From positions 1,736,001 through 1,800,000 of the forward strand of contig NZ_CP066802.1 in the NCBI RefSeq assembly GCF_016598775.1: a stretch of DNA of 64,000 nucleotides, in the 5' to 3' direction. The position numbers and the translations under genes were made by a program. Below are positions 7,826 through 16,362 of this stretch, piece by piece (positions within the stretch are counted from its first letter, which is position 1; every line of letters starts with the position of its first letter). The notes beneath the pieces were generated by a model. That model was not told where the DNA came from, did not search any database, and was given only the letters and a program-made list of their open reading frames with translations. Source of the DNA: Actinomyces weissii (GTDB lineage Bacteria > Actinomycetota > Actinomycetes > Actinomycetales > Actinomycetaceae).

Positions 7826-8818
7826 ATGCGTCTTGGACGCCCCCTCGCTCTCACTGCCGCAGTCGTGCTGGCTGCTGGCATCACCTCCCCCGCTTACGCA
7901 GACAGCGTCACCCCGCCCGCCCCCGGTGGCGGCGCTCCCAGCTTCGACCTGGACGACGTCAGCGACCACATCGACCCCAACAGCAGCTACACCTTCACCG
8001 GCAAGGGATGCATCAGCAAGGACATGCCCGGCACGGTCCGGGTCGCCATCGGTGACGCGCAGGACAACGCCACCCTCGTGGGCGACGTCAAGGCCAACGC
8101 TGACGGCACCTGGAGCCTGACCGTGAACATGGCCGACGCGATCAAGAAGTCCGGCGGCGACGCCAAGACCGACCCGTGGTACGTGTTCGCCCAGTGCCAG
8201 CACTACAACGGCCCCCAAAGCCAGGTCGAGGAGGAGAGCTTCTACCTGACCAAGGCCGACGGCAAGGTCCACACGGAGTCGGACTCCGAGCACAAGGTCA
8301 CGATGCTCAAGGCCACCGGCACCGGGTTCAACCCCGGTGACCAGCTCACCTTCATGCTCACCCCCTCTGACGAGCAGGGCAAGGTCGCTGACGACGCCGC
8401 TGGCATCACCCTGGCCTCCGGGACCGTCGGCGCCGACGGCTCCTACGAGCTCATGCTGCCCGTTCCGAGCAACGTCCCAGACGGCTACTTCGTCATCTCC
8501 CTCAAGGCCGGCAGCGGCGAGTCCGGCACCTTCAAGGCTGTCTACAAGGGCATGAACGGCCAGCTCTACTACGTGAAGGGCCTGGATGACGCCTCCGGCA
8601 ACGGCGGTGCCGACATGGACAAGGGCGACGACAAGGACAAGGGCGCCCAGCAGCAGCAGCAGCAGCCCCCGGCCAAGAACGTCGCCGACAAGCAGCCCGC
8701 CAAGCCTGCCACGCAGAAGGAGCTGGCCAAGACCGGTGTGGCTGCCCCCGCCGTCGCGCTGCTCGCTCTGGGGATGGCTGGCTCCGGCGCGGTCGCCCTC
8801 AAGCGTCGCAAGGCCTGA
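7826..8818 (+). CDS. Secreted cell-wall-anchored surface protein (LAKTG sortase substrate)
   Basis: The 330-residue product has a signal peptide (MRLGRPLALTAAVVLAAGIT then SPAYA, cleavage probably after Ala at about 25). It ends in a sorting signal: LAKTG, a hydrophobic stretch (APAVALLALGMAGSGAVAL) and the basic tail KRRKA. LAxTG is the motif attributed to class E sortases of high-GC Gram-positives. The middle seems to hold two Ig-like beta domains (roughly 30-150 and 155-255), each with the words FTGKGC or ATGTGFNPGDQLTF, followed by a Gln-, Lys- and Pro-rich wall-spanning stalk with a run of six Gln. Two cysteines (GCISKD, AQCQH) could form a disulfide. ATG 7826 follows GGAGG. Function on the surface is unknown. 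Confidence 0.85.
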   Translation: MRLGRPLALTAAVVLAAGITSPAYADSVTPPAPGGGAPSFDLDDVSDHIDPNSSYTFTGKGCISKDMPGTVRVAIGDAQDNATLVGDVKANADGTWSLTVNMADAIKKSGGDAKTDPWYVFAQCQHYNGPQSQVEEESFYLTKADGKVHTESDSEHKVTMLKATGTGFNPGDQLTFMLTPSDEQGKVADDAAGITLASGTVGADGSYELMLPVPSNVPDGYFVISLKAGSGESGTFKAVYKGMNGQLYYVKGLDDASGNGGADMDKGDDKDKGAQQQQQQPPAKNVADKQPAKPATQKELAKTGVAAPAVALLALGMAGSGAVALKRRKA

Positions 8819-8877
8819 CACTCCTAGCCTCCTAGACCGAGGGCCACAGGCTTATCGAACCTAGGTAGACCCAGTTG

Positions 8878-8914
8878 TCCGGGTGGTCCCGCTGCTGCAG
8901 CGGGACCACCCGGA
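8878..8914 (+). terminator. 17-bp perfect hairpin after the surface-protein gene
   Basis: TCCGGGTGGTCCCGCTG (8878-8894) pairs perfectly with 8898-8914 across a 3-nt loop. No T-run follows, which is common for actinobacterial terminators. It lies 59 nt after the stop. Confidence 0.75.
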
Positions 8915-8962
8915 TACTTGTGTCCCCACGGCAGCTGTACCGCGTGCCAGGAAAGGACCCCA

Positions 8963-10012
8963 TTGAACGAGCAAGAACCCGCACGAGAAGCGCACGAGAG
9001 CACCGGCCACCCCTCCGCCAGCCAGCCGCTGTGCAACCGGGTCACCGCCTGCTACCGCCGTCACCGCGCCGCCACCCTGCTGTGCGCCTTGCTGGCCGTG
9101 CTGCTGGTGGCCGTCGGCACTGACCTGGCGGTGCTGCTCTCCCGGACTGAGCGCTATCCGCTAGCGGCCCCAGCCCAGTCCGGACCTGCCCCGGAGACCT
9201 GGCTGATAGTCGGCACGGACTCGCGTGAGGACGTGCCGGAGGGCCCCGGCCTCCCCTTCGGCACAGTGGAGGAGGCTGGAGAAGGCAAGCGGGCGGACGT
9301 GCTCGCCCTGCTGCAGACCCAGGGCTCCAAGGTCACGGTCCTCCTGCTGCCCCGCGACCTGATCATCGGCCCCTCCTTATTCGAGGAGGAGCGCCTGGCC
9401 ACCAGCTTCCTGGCTGGTCCCCAGAACACCGCGGACCTGCTGTGCGGGAGCCTGGGCGTGCCCGTGCACCACCTGGTCACCGTCAGCATGGCCCAGTTCG
9501 CCAGCATCGTGGACTCCCTGGGCGGCATCGACATAGACGTCGCTGAGCCCGTGCAGGACGTCATGGCCGGGCTCAGCCTCCCCCAGGCCGGCCGGGTGCA
9601 CCTGGACGGCGTCACCGCCTTGGCCCTGGTCCGCTCCCGCCACCCGCAGGTACTCCGGGACGGTACCTGGGTGACCTTGTCGGAGGCCGAGGGAGCCCAC
9701 CGCCGCACCCTCGCCAGCGGCCTGGTCATGCGTGAGGTCATGCACAGGCTCCGCGAGCGCACCCGCTCCCCGCTGGCCGCCCGCTCCTTGGCGCACACGG
9801 TGGCGGGCAACACCGGCCTGGACCAGGACACCGGTCTGCCGGACCTGCTGGGCCTGGCGCGGGCCGTGACCGGCGCGGAGCAGATCGACGTCGTGGACGT
9901 GCCTGCGCAGGTCGTCAACGACACCTTCGTGGCACCGCCCACCGCGGAGACCTACCGGGTCCTGGAGGAGCACGGCTACCAGCAGGCCGCCTGCACCCCC
10001 GCGGGCGGCTAG
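8963..10012 (+). CDS. LytR-CpsA-Psr (LCP) family protein
   Basis: The 349-residue protein has a cytoplasmic N-terminus, one membrane segment (about residues 33-55, TLLCALLAVLLVAVG) and an extracytoplasmic LCP domain. LCP enzymes transfer lipid-linked glycopolymers such as teichoic acids or arabinogalactan onto the cell wall. The core motifs are present: WLIVGTDSRED, an Arg-Ala-Asp in place of the usual Arg-Ser-Asp, and VLLLPRDLII with the conserved Arg-Asp, then GGIDIDV and the late VRSRH. I chose TTG 8963 because AGGAAAGGA lies 5 nt upstream; a GTG at 8918 is in frame but would put the preceding hairpin against the start. Its position after a cell-wall-anchored protein fits a role in envelope building. 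Confidence 0.82.
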   Translation: MNEQEPAREAHESTGHPSASQPLCNRVTACYRRHRAATLLCALLAVLLVAVGTDLAVLLSRTERYPLAAPAQSGPAPETWLIVGTDSREDVPEGPGLPFGTVEEAGEGKRADVLALLQTQGSKVTVLLLPRDLIIGPSLFEEERLATSFLAGPQNTADLLCGSLGVPVHHLVTVSMAQFASIVDSLGGIDIDVAEPVQDVMAGLSLPQAGRVHLDGVTALALVRSRHPQVLRDGTWVTLSEAEGAHRRTLASGLVMREVMHRLRERTRSPLAARSLAHTVAGNTGLDQDTGLPDLLGLARAVTGAEQIDVVDVPAQVVNDTFVAPPTAETYRVLEEHGYQQAACTPAGG

Positions 10013-10062
10013 CCGCGAACCTTTACGCCCGGCCGCCTGCTGGTGAGAGGATGGCTCCCTGA

Positions 10063-10095
10063 CGGGCAGCCTCCCTCTGGCAAGCAGGCTGCCCG
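10063..10095 (+). terminator. Hairpin after the LCP gene
   Basis: CGGGCAGCCT at 10063-10072 pairs with 10086-10095 across a 13-nt loop. It sits between the LCP gene and pepN. No clear T-run follows. Confidence 0.45.
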
Positions 10096-10149
10096 CCCTC
10101 CCGGCGGCCCGGCCGCCAGCCATGCCCCTGCGCCATCTAAGGAGCCCAG

Positions 10150-12726
10150 ATGCCCGGTCAGAACCTGACCCGCACGGAGGCGGCCGAACGCGCCGCCGTC
10201 GTTACTACTGAGCAGTACGAGGTCGTCCTGGACCTCACCCGTGGTGAGGAGGTGTTCGGTTCTGTCACCACCATCCGTTTCCGGGCAGTTCCTGGCTCCA
10301 GCAGCTTCGTGGACCTGATCGCGCCGCAGGTCCGTTCCATCACCCTCAACGGCCAGTCCCTGGACCCGGCCGCCGTCTACGCCGACTCGCGCATCGCCCT
10401 GACGGGCCTGGCTGCAGAGAACACGCTGGTGGTGGACGCCGACTGCGCCTACATGCACACCGGTGAGGGCCTGCACCGTTTCACCGACCCGGCAGACGGC
10501 CAGACCTACCTGTACTCGCAGTTCGAGGTGCCGGACGCCCGCCGGGTCTACCCCTGCTTCGAGCAGCCGGACCTGAAGGCCTCCTTCACCTTCACGGTCA
10601 CGGCCCCGCAGGGCTGGACGGTGTTCTCCAACTCCCCCACGCCTGAGCCCCAGGCGGTCACCGGCAGCGACGGCGCCCCGGCCTCACGCTTCGCTTTCGC
10701 CCCCACCCAGCCGATGAGCACCTACGTCACCGCGATCGTGGCGGGCCCCTACGTGGGGCGCACGGACGTCTACACCGCCCCGGACGGCCGCAGCATCCCC
10801 CTGGGCACCTACTGCCGGGCCTCCCTGCTGGAGCACATGGACTCCGAGGAGATCCTGGACCTGACCAAGCGGGGCTTCGCCTTCTACGAGGAGCTGTTCG
10901 CCACCCCCTACGCCTTTGAGAAGTACGACCAGGTCTTCGTGCCTGAGTTCAACGCCGGGGCCATGGAGAACGCGGGCTGCGTGACGCACCGTGACGACTA
11001 CATCTTCCGCTCCCGGCCGGTGGAGGCCCGGGTGGAGCGGCGGGCGGTCACGATCCTGCACGAGCTGGCACACATGTGGTTCGGTGACATGGTCACCATG
11101 AAGTGGTGGAACGACCTGTGGCTCAACGAGTCCTTCGCCGAGTACACCTCCACCCTGGCCACGGCGGAGGCCACGCGCTTCACGCAGGCCTGGACCACCT
11201 TCCAGGCCGCGGAGAAGGCCTGGGCCTACAACCAGGACCAGCTCTCCTCCACCCACCCGATCGCCGCCGAGATCAACGACCTGCACGACGTGGAGGTCAA
11301 CTTTGACGGCATCACCTACGCCAAGGGCGCCTCGGTGCTCTCCGCCCTGGTGGCCTACGTGGGCCGGGAGAACTTCTTCCGGGGCATCGCCCGCTACCTG
11401 GCCAAGCACGCCTACGCCAACGCGACCCTGGCGGACCTGCTCACCGAGCTGGAGGCCACCAGCGGGCGGGACCTGCAGGCCTGGACCAGGGTGTGGCTGC
11501 AGGAGGCCGGGGTCACCACCTTGCGGACCCGGGTAAGCACCGACGACGCCGGGGTGGTCACCAACCTGGAGGTGCTGCAGGAGGTGCCGGAGGGCTCCCC
11601 CGCGTCCCTGCGCCCCCACCGTCTGGCGGTGGGCTGCTACGACCTGGTGGACGGGGCCATGACCCGTACCGCCCGGGTGGAGATCGACCTGGACGGCGCA
11701 GTGGCGCAGGTGCCCGAGCTGGTGGGCCGCCCGCGCCCGGCCGTGATCGTGCTCAACGACGACGACCTGACCTACGCCAAGGTCCGGCTGGACGAGGCCT
11801 CGCTGCGGGCGGGACTGGAGCACGTGGCCGCCTTCGCGGACTCCCTGCCGCGCTCCCTGGTGCTGGCCTCCGCCTGGGACATGGTGCGTGACGGCGAGCT
11901 GGCGGCGGTGGACTACCTGCCCTCGGTCCTGGAGGCCCTGCAGGTGGAGGAGCACTCCACGGTGCTGCGCATCCTGCTGGGGCAGCTGTCCACCTGCCTG
12001 GGTGCCTACCTGCCGCAGGCTGAGCGCCCCGAGAGCTTTGTGGCCACGGCGGACGCGCTGCTGCAGCTGCTGGCGGCGGCTGCGCCCGGCTCTGACAAGC
12101 AGCTGCAGCTGGCGCAGGCCCTGGCGGGCACGGCCAGCACCCCGGCCCAGCTGGACGCCGTCGCCGCCATGCTGGACGGCAGCCGGGTCCCGCAGGGACT
12201 GGTGGTGGACCAGGACCTGCGTTGGGAGCTGTTGACGGGGCTGGTGGCCGCCGGGCGCCTGGGTGAGGCGGAGATCGCGGCGGAGGCCGAGCGGGACGTG
12301 ACCACCACCGGGCGGGAGCGTGCGGCGCAGGCCCGGGCGGCGGTGCCCACGGCGGAGGCCAAGGCGGCCGCCTGGAGCGCCCTGGTGGAGGACGCCAGCA
12401 TCCCCAACGAGACGCAGGTCAAGATGCTGCGGGGCTTCGCCGCCTGCGCCCGCCAGCCGCAGCTGCTGGCGCCTTACGTGGCGGCCTACCCGGGGGTGGT
12501 GGACCAGATCTGGGAGTCGCGCACCTTCCACATGGCGGAGAACCTGCTGGCCTCCTTGTGGAGCTGCGTGCCGGTGGGGCTGCCTGGGGTTGACGCCGAG
12601 GGCGTGCTGCGCGGCTGGCTGGAGTCTCACCCCCAGGCGCCTGCGGCGCTGCGGCGGATCGTGGCGGAGAACCTGGACGACGTGCTGCGGGTGGCGCGCG
12701 TGCAGGCCACCAAGCCGGTCCTGTGA
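10150..12726 (+). CDS. pepN: Aminopeptidase N (M1 family)
   Basis: This 858-residue cytoplasmic zinc aminopeptidase removes N-terminal residues from peptides. The M1 signature is complete: the exopeptidase motif GAMEN (residues 270-274), HELAH with His304, Glu305 and His308, and the third zinc ligand Glu327 in NESFAEY. The N-terminal beta domain (YEVVLDLTRG, FRAVPGSSSFVDL) and the C-terminal ERAP1-like helical domain are both present, and the length is usual for actinobacterial PepN. ATG 10150 follows AAGGAG with good spacing. It is flanked by hairpins on both sides and appears monocistronic. Confidence 0.95.
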   Translation: MPGQNLTRTEAAERAAVVTTEQYEVVLDLTRGEEVFGSVTTIRFRAVPGSSSFVDLIAPQVRSITLNGQSLDPAAVYADSRIALTGLAAENTLVVDADCAYMHTGEGLHRFTDPADGQTYLYSQFEVPDARRVYPCFEQPDLKASFTFTVTAPQGWTVFSNSPTPEPQAVTGSDGAPASRFAFAPTQPMSTYVTAIVAGPYVGRTDVYTAPDGRSIPLGTYCRASLLEHMDSEEILDLTKRGFAFYEELFATPYAFEKYDQVFVPEFNAGAMENAGCVTHRDDYIFRSRPVEARVERRAVTILHELAHMWFGDMVTMKWWNDLWLNESFAEYTSTLATAEATRFTQAWTTFQAAEKAWAYNQDQLSSTHPIAAEINDLHDVEVNFDGITYAKGASVLSALVAYVGRENFFRGIARYLAKHAYANATLADLLTELEATSGRDLQAWTRVWLQEAGVTTLRTRVSTDDAGVVTNLEVLQEVPEGSPASLRPHRLAVGCYDLVDGAMTRTARVEIDLDGAVAQVPELVGRPRPAVIVLNDDDLTYAKVRLDEASLRAGLEHVAAFADSLPRSLVLASAWDMVRDGELAAVDYLPSVLEALQVEEHSTVLRILLGQLSTCLGAYLPQAERPESFVATADALLQLLAAAAPGSDKQLQLAQALAGTASTPAQLDAVAAMLDGSRVPQGLVVDQDLRWELLTGLVAAGRLGEAEIAAEAERDVTTTGRERAAQARAAVPTAEAKAAAWSALVEDASIPNETQVKMLRGFAACARQPQLLAPYVAAYPGVVDQIWESRTFHMAENLLASLWSCVPVGLPGVDAEGVLRGWLESHPQAPAALRRIVAENLDDVLRVARVQATKPVL

Positions 12727-12733
12727 GGCGGTA

Positions 12734-12765
12734 GGTCTGGGCCTGGTGGCTGCCGGGCCCAGACC
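12734..12765 (+). terminator. Hairpin after pepN
   Basis: GGTCTGGGCC (12734-12743) pairs with 12756-12765. It lies 8 nt after the pepN stop codon and precedes a second, stronger hairpin. Confidence 0.5.
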
Positions 12766-12850
12766 ATCGTCCGACGCCGGGCCCGGCTGCTGTCCCGCAA
12801 GGCGACGGCGGCGTCCGTCCAGGGAGGGCTGGCAGGCCGGGTAGGCAAGA

Positions 12851-12888
12851 ACCGGGGCCTCGGCACCACTTGGTGCCGAGGCCCCGGT
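12851..12888. terminator. Two-way terminator between pepN and PTS EIIC
   Basis: An 18-bp perfect inverted repeat (12851-12868 with 12871-12888, ACCGGGGCCTCGGCACCA) separates two convergent genes. The symmetry lets it work from both sides. Confidence 0.75.
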
Positions 12889-12911
12889 CTGTCAGGACTG
12901 GATGCGGGTGC

Positions 12912-14351
<1,440 letters not shown>

Positions 14352-14426
14352 ATGGGGTTCACGCAGCCACCTTGCTGCGGTCAAGGGAAGCCGACCGGCT
14401 GGACGGCGACGCTGGTCAGGTGAGGT

Positions 14427-14442
14427 AGAGGTCTGGACCAGC
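14427..14442. promoter_or_regulatory. DasR/NagR-box-like operator upstream of EIIC
   Basis: AGAGGTCTGGACCAGC matches the known actinobacterial dre consensus ACTGGTCTAGACCAGT at 12 of 16 positions. It ends 75 nt before the EIIC start, exactly the distance of the second site from the EIIB start. A consensus TTGACA lies upstream on the minus strand (14473-14478), though I see no well-spaced -10 box. Confidence 0.55.
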
Positions 14443-14562
14443 GCGGATAGAAAAACCCATCCCGCTGGTACCTGTCAAGCAACGACGCCGCGTTTCGCTC
14501 ATGATCTACCAGATCGTGCTGCACAATGGGACCACGGTCCCTACCACTGGCGGCAACCAGGT

Positions 14563-14578
14563 CGCTATGTAGACCAGT
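14563..14578. promoter_or_regulatory. Half operator in front of the GntR gene
   Basis: AGACCAGT (14571-14578) is a perfect right half of the dre consensus, while the left half is poorly conserved (10 of 16 overall). It lies 39 nt before the GntR start and could serve autoregulation. Confidence 0.35.
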
Positions 14579-14617
14579 AGAAGACCACCACAGCCCGTCA
14601 CAGCCCAGCCACCCGCC

Positions 14618-15391
14618 ATGCCTCCTTCCCGCGCCAAGTACGTACAGGTCCGCGAGCACCTCCTGAGCGAGGTGCGGTCCAGGCTGTCCCCGGGCAGCCC
14701 CATCCCCTCCGAGCGGGAGCTGTGCAGGCAGTTCCGGGTCTCCCGCATGACCGTGCGCCAGGCCATTGACACGCTCGTGGTCGACGGCGTGCTGGAACGC
14801 CACCAGGGCAAGGGCACATTCGTGGCCCGGCCCAAGGTGGACCTGCAGGTGCGGCTGACCTCCTTCACCCAGGAGATGCGTCGTCGGGGCATGCAGCCCG
14901 GTTCCGTGTTCCTGCTGGCCGAGACCGTCCCGGCCACCGCGGAGGTGGCTAAGCACCTAGAGCTCCCCGACGGCACCCCGGTACACCACCTGCGACGGCT
15001 GCTGACGGCTGACTCCACCCCTATGGCCATCGAGGAGAACTGGGTGCCTGCCAGCGCCCTGCCCGTACTCCTGTCAGGCCCCCTGAGCTTCTCGGTGTAC
15101 GAGCGCCTGACGGAGGCGGGACTGGCTCCCAGCTGGGGCGAGGACCTGATCGAGGCGCACTCCGCCACCATCGAGGAGTCAACCCTGCTGGGCGTGCGCG
15201 AGGGCGCGCCCACCCTGTACATCACCCGCCGGGCCTTCCACGACCACCAGGTGGTGGACTACTCCCACTCGATCTACCGCGCGGACCGTTACGCGCTGTG
15301 GGTGCCCGTGGCGGTGCCCGCTCCCACGGTCTCCCGCCGTCCCGGCAAGGCACCCGCAGCCCCGGACGAGCACCCGGCGGCCGCAGGCTGA
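14618..15391 (+). CDS. GntR-family regulator, DasR/NagR-like (HutC subfamily)
   Basis: The 257-residue protein has an N-terminal winged helix (KYVQVREHLLSEV, IPSERELCRQFRVSRMTVRQ, HQGKGTFVARP, about residues 5-72) and a C-terminal UTRA effector domain (about 90-235) with FTQEMRRRGMQPGS. This architecture and its place between split PTS genes indicate a DasR/NagR-type repressor of amino-sugar uptake, which in relatives is released by GlcN-6-P or GlcNAc-6-P. It is transcribed away from EIIC and towards EIIB-EIIA. ATG 14618 is the first codon of the conserved domain; no clear ribosome-binding site precedes it. The effector is inferred, not shown. Confidence 0.88.
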   Translation: MPPSRAKYVQVREHLLSEVRSRLSPGSPIPSERELCRQFRVSRMTVRQAIDTLVVDGVLERHQGKGTFVARPKVDLQVRLTSFTQEMRRRGMQPGSVFLLAETVPATAEVAKHLELPDGTPVHHLRRLLTADSTPMAIEENWVPASALPVLLSGPLSFSVYERLTEAGLAPSWGEDLIEAHSATIEESTLLGVREGAPTLYITRRAFHDHQVVDYSHSIYRADRYALWVPVAVPAPTVSRRPGKAPAAPDEHPAAAG

Positions 15392-15465
15392 GCCCTACCC
15401 GCCACGGACCCGCCCTACCCGTCCCAGCCGCCGCCACCCGCCTGGAACGACCGGCGTGAAGGTGC

Positions 15466-15493
15466 TGGACAGTCCCGCTCAGCCAGGTACTAT
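15466..15493 (+). promoter_or_regulatory. Promoter of the EIIB-EIIA transcript
   Basis: TGGACA (15466-15471) and TACTAT (15488-15493) are 16 bp apart. The likely transcription start falls inside the operator-like palindrome at 15498-15513, as expected for repression. Confidence 0.5.
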
Positions 15494-15497
15494 TTCC

Positions 15498-15513
15498 ACT
15501 GGTATGGACCACT
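15498..15513. promoter_or_regulatory. DasR/NagR-box-like operator upstream of EIIB
   Basis: ACTGGTATGGACCACT matches ACTGGTCTAGACCAGT at 13 of 16 positions. It lies 75 nt before the EIIB start codon and right after the -10 box. It is the best of the three sites in this region. Confidence 0.65.
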
Positions 15514-15588
15514 GCTGCTCTACCGGGCAAGGTGGCCCGCCACTAGCCAAGCACCTCCGGCACCGCCGGAAACCATCAGGAGGCCACC

Positions 15589-15819
15589 ATGTCCCAGGCG
15601 CAGAAGATCGTTGACGCCCTAGGCGGATTCGACAACATCACCGAGATCGAGCCCTGCATCACCCGCCTGCGCTGCGAGCTGGAGGACTCCAGCATCGTGG
15701 ACGAGGCCGCCCTCAAGGCCGCCGGCGCCCACGGCGTGCTCAAGGTCGGTGACTCCGTGCAGGTGATCGTGGGTCCCAATGCCGACACCATCGCTGAGGA
15801 CATTGAGGACCTGCGGTGA
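15589..15819 (+). CDS. PTS EIIB, glucose/GlcNAc type
   Basis: The 76-residue protein is a free-standing EIIB domain. Cys23 in EPCITRLRCEL is the phosphocysteine, and the CITRLR motif is typical of the glucose/GlcNAc family. It takes phosphate from EIIA and passes it to the sugar bound by EIIC. ATG 15589 follows AGGAGG closely. Its stop codon overlaps the GTG start of the EIIA gene, so both are cotranslated. In many bacteria this domain is fused to EIIC; here it is separate. Confidence 0.92.
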   Translation: MSQAQKIVDALGGFDNITEIEPCITRLRCELEDSSIVDEAALKAAGAHGVLKVGDSVQVIVGPNADTIAEDIEDLR

Positions 15820-16271
15820 CCCTTACCGTCTCCGCCCCCCTGGCGGGCAGGCTGATTGCGGTAGAGGACGTCCCTGACCCCGTGTTCTCAGGCAAGTTCG
15901 TGGGACCCGGCGTGGCCGTGGACCCTGACCGCGCTGAACAGGTCACGGCCGTGGCCCCTATCAGCGGCAAGGTCGCCAAGGTGCACCCCCACGCCTTCGT
16001 GATCGTCTCCGACGGCGCCCAGGGCATTCTCGTGCACCTGGGCCTGGACACCGTGCAGCTCGCCGGTAAGGGCTTTGAGGTGCTGGTGCAGGAGGGGGCG
16101 CAGGTCCAGGCCGGGGACCCGGTGGTCACCTGGAGCCCGGCCCAGGTCGAGCAGGGCGGGCGCAACCCCATCGTCCCGGTTATCGCCCTGGAGGCTGACG
16201 AGGCTGCCCTGGTGCTGTCCCAGCCCGGCGCAGAGGTGACCGTCGGCCAGACGCTCATGACCGTCAAGTGA
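15816..16271 (+). CDS. PTS EIIA, glucose (Crr) type
   Basis: The 151-residue protein is an EIIA-Glc-like phosphocarrier. The active histidine is His74 in GILVHLGLDTV, and the second conserved one is His59 in HPHAFVIVS. It accepts phosphate from HPr and gives it to EIIB. The GTG start at 15816 overlaps the TGA of EIIB. Enzyme I is encoded nearby at 18834, but no HPr gene is in the window. Confidence 0.92.
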   Translation: MTLTVSAPLAGRLIAVEDVPDPVFSGKFVGPGVAVDPDRAEQVTAVAPISGKVAKVHPHAFVIVSDGAQGILVHLGLDTVQLAGKGFEVLVQEGAQVQAGDPVVTWSPAQVEQGGRNPIVPVIALEADEAALVLSQPGAEVTVGQTLMTVK

Positions 16272-16298
16272 TCCTGGCACTGCCGCCAGGTCACTGAT

Positions 16299-16344
16299 AA
16301 AGGTGGTGGCCCGGTCCCCGTCGGGGGACCGGGCCACCACCTTT
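16299..16344. terminator. Two-way terminator between EIIA and malQ
   Basis: This is a perfect 21-bp inverted repeat (16299-16319 with 16324-16344) with a GTCG tetraloop. A-runs and T-runs flank the stem on either side, so it can serve both convergent genes. It is the longest perfect hairpin in the window. A smaller hairpin (CCTGGC/GCCAGG, 16273-16290) precedes it. Confidence 0.85.
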
Positions 16345-16362
16345 GTACCGGCTGCTCCGGCC

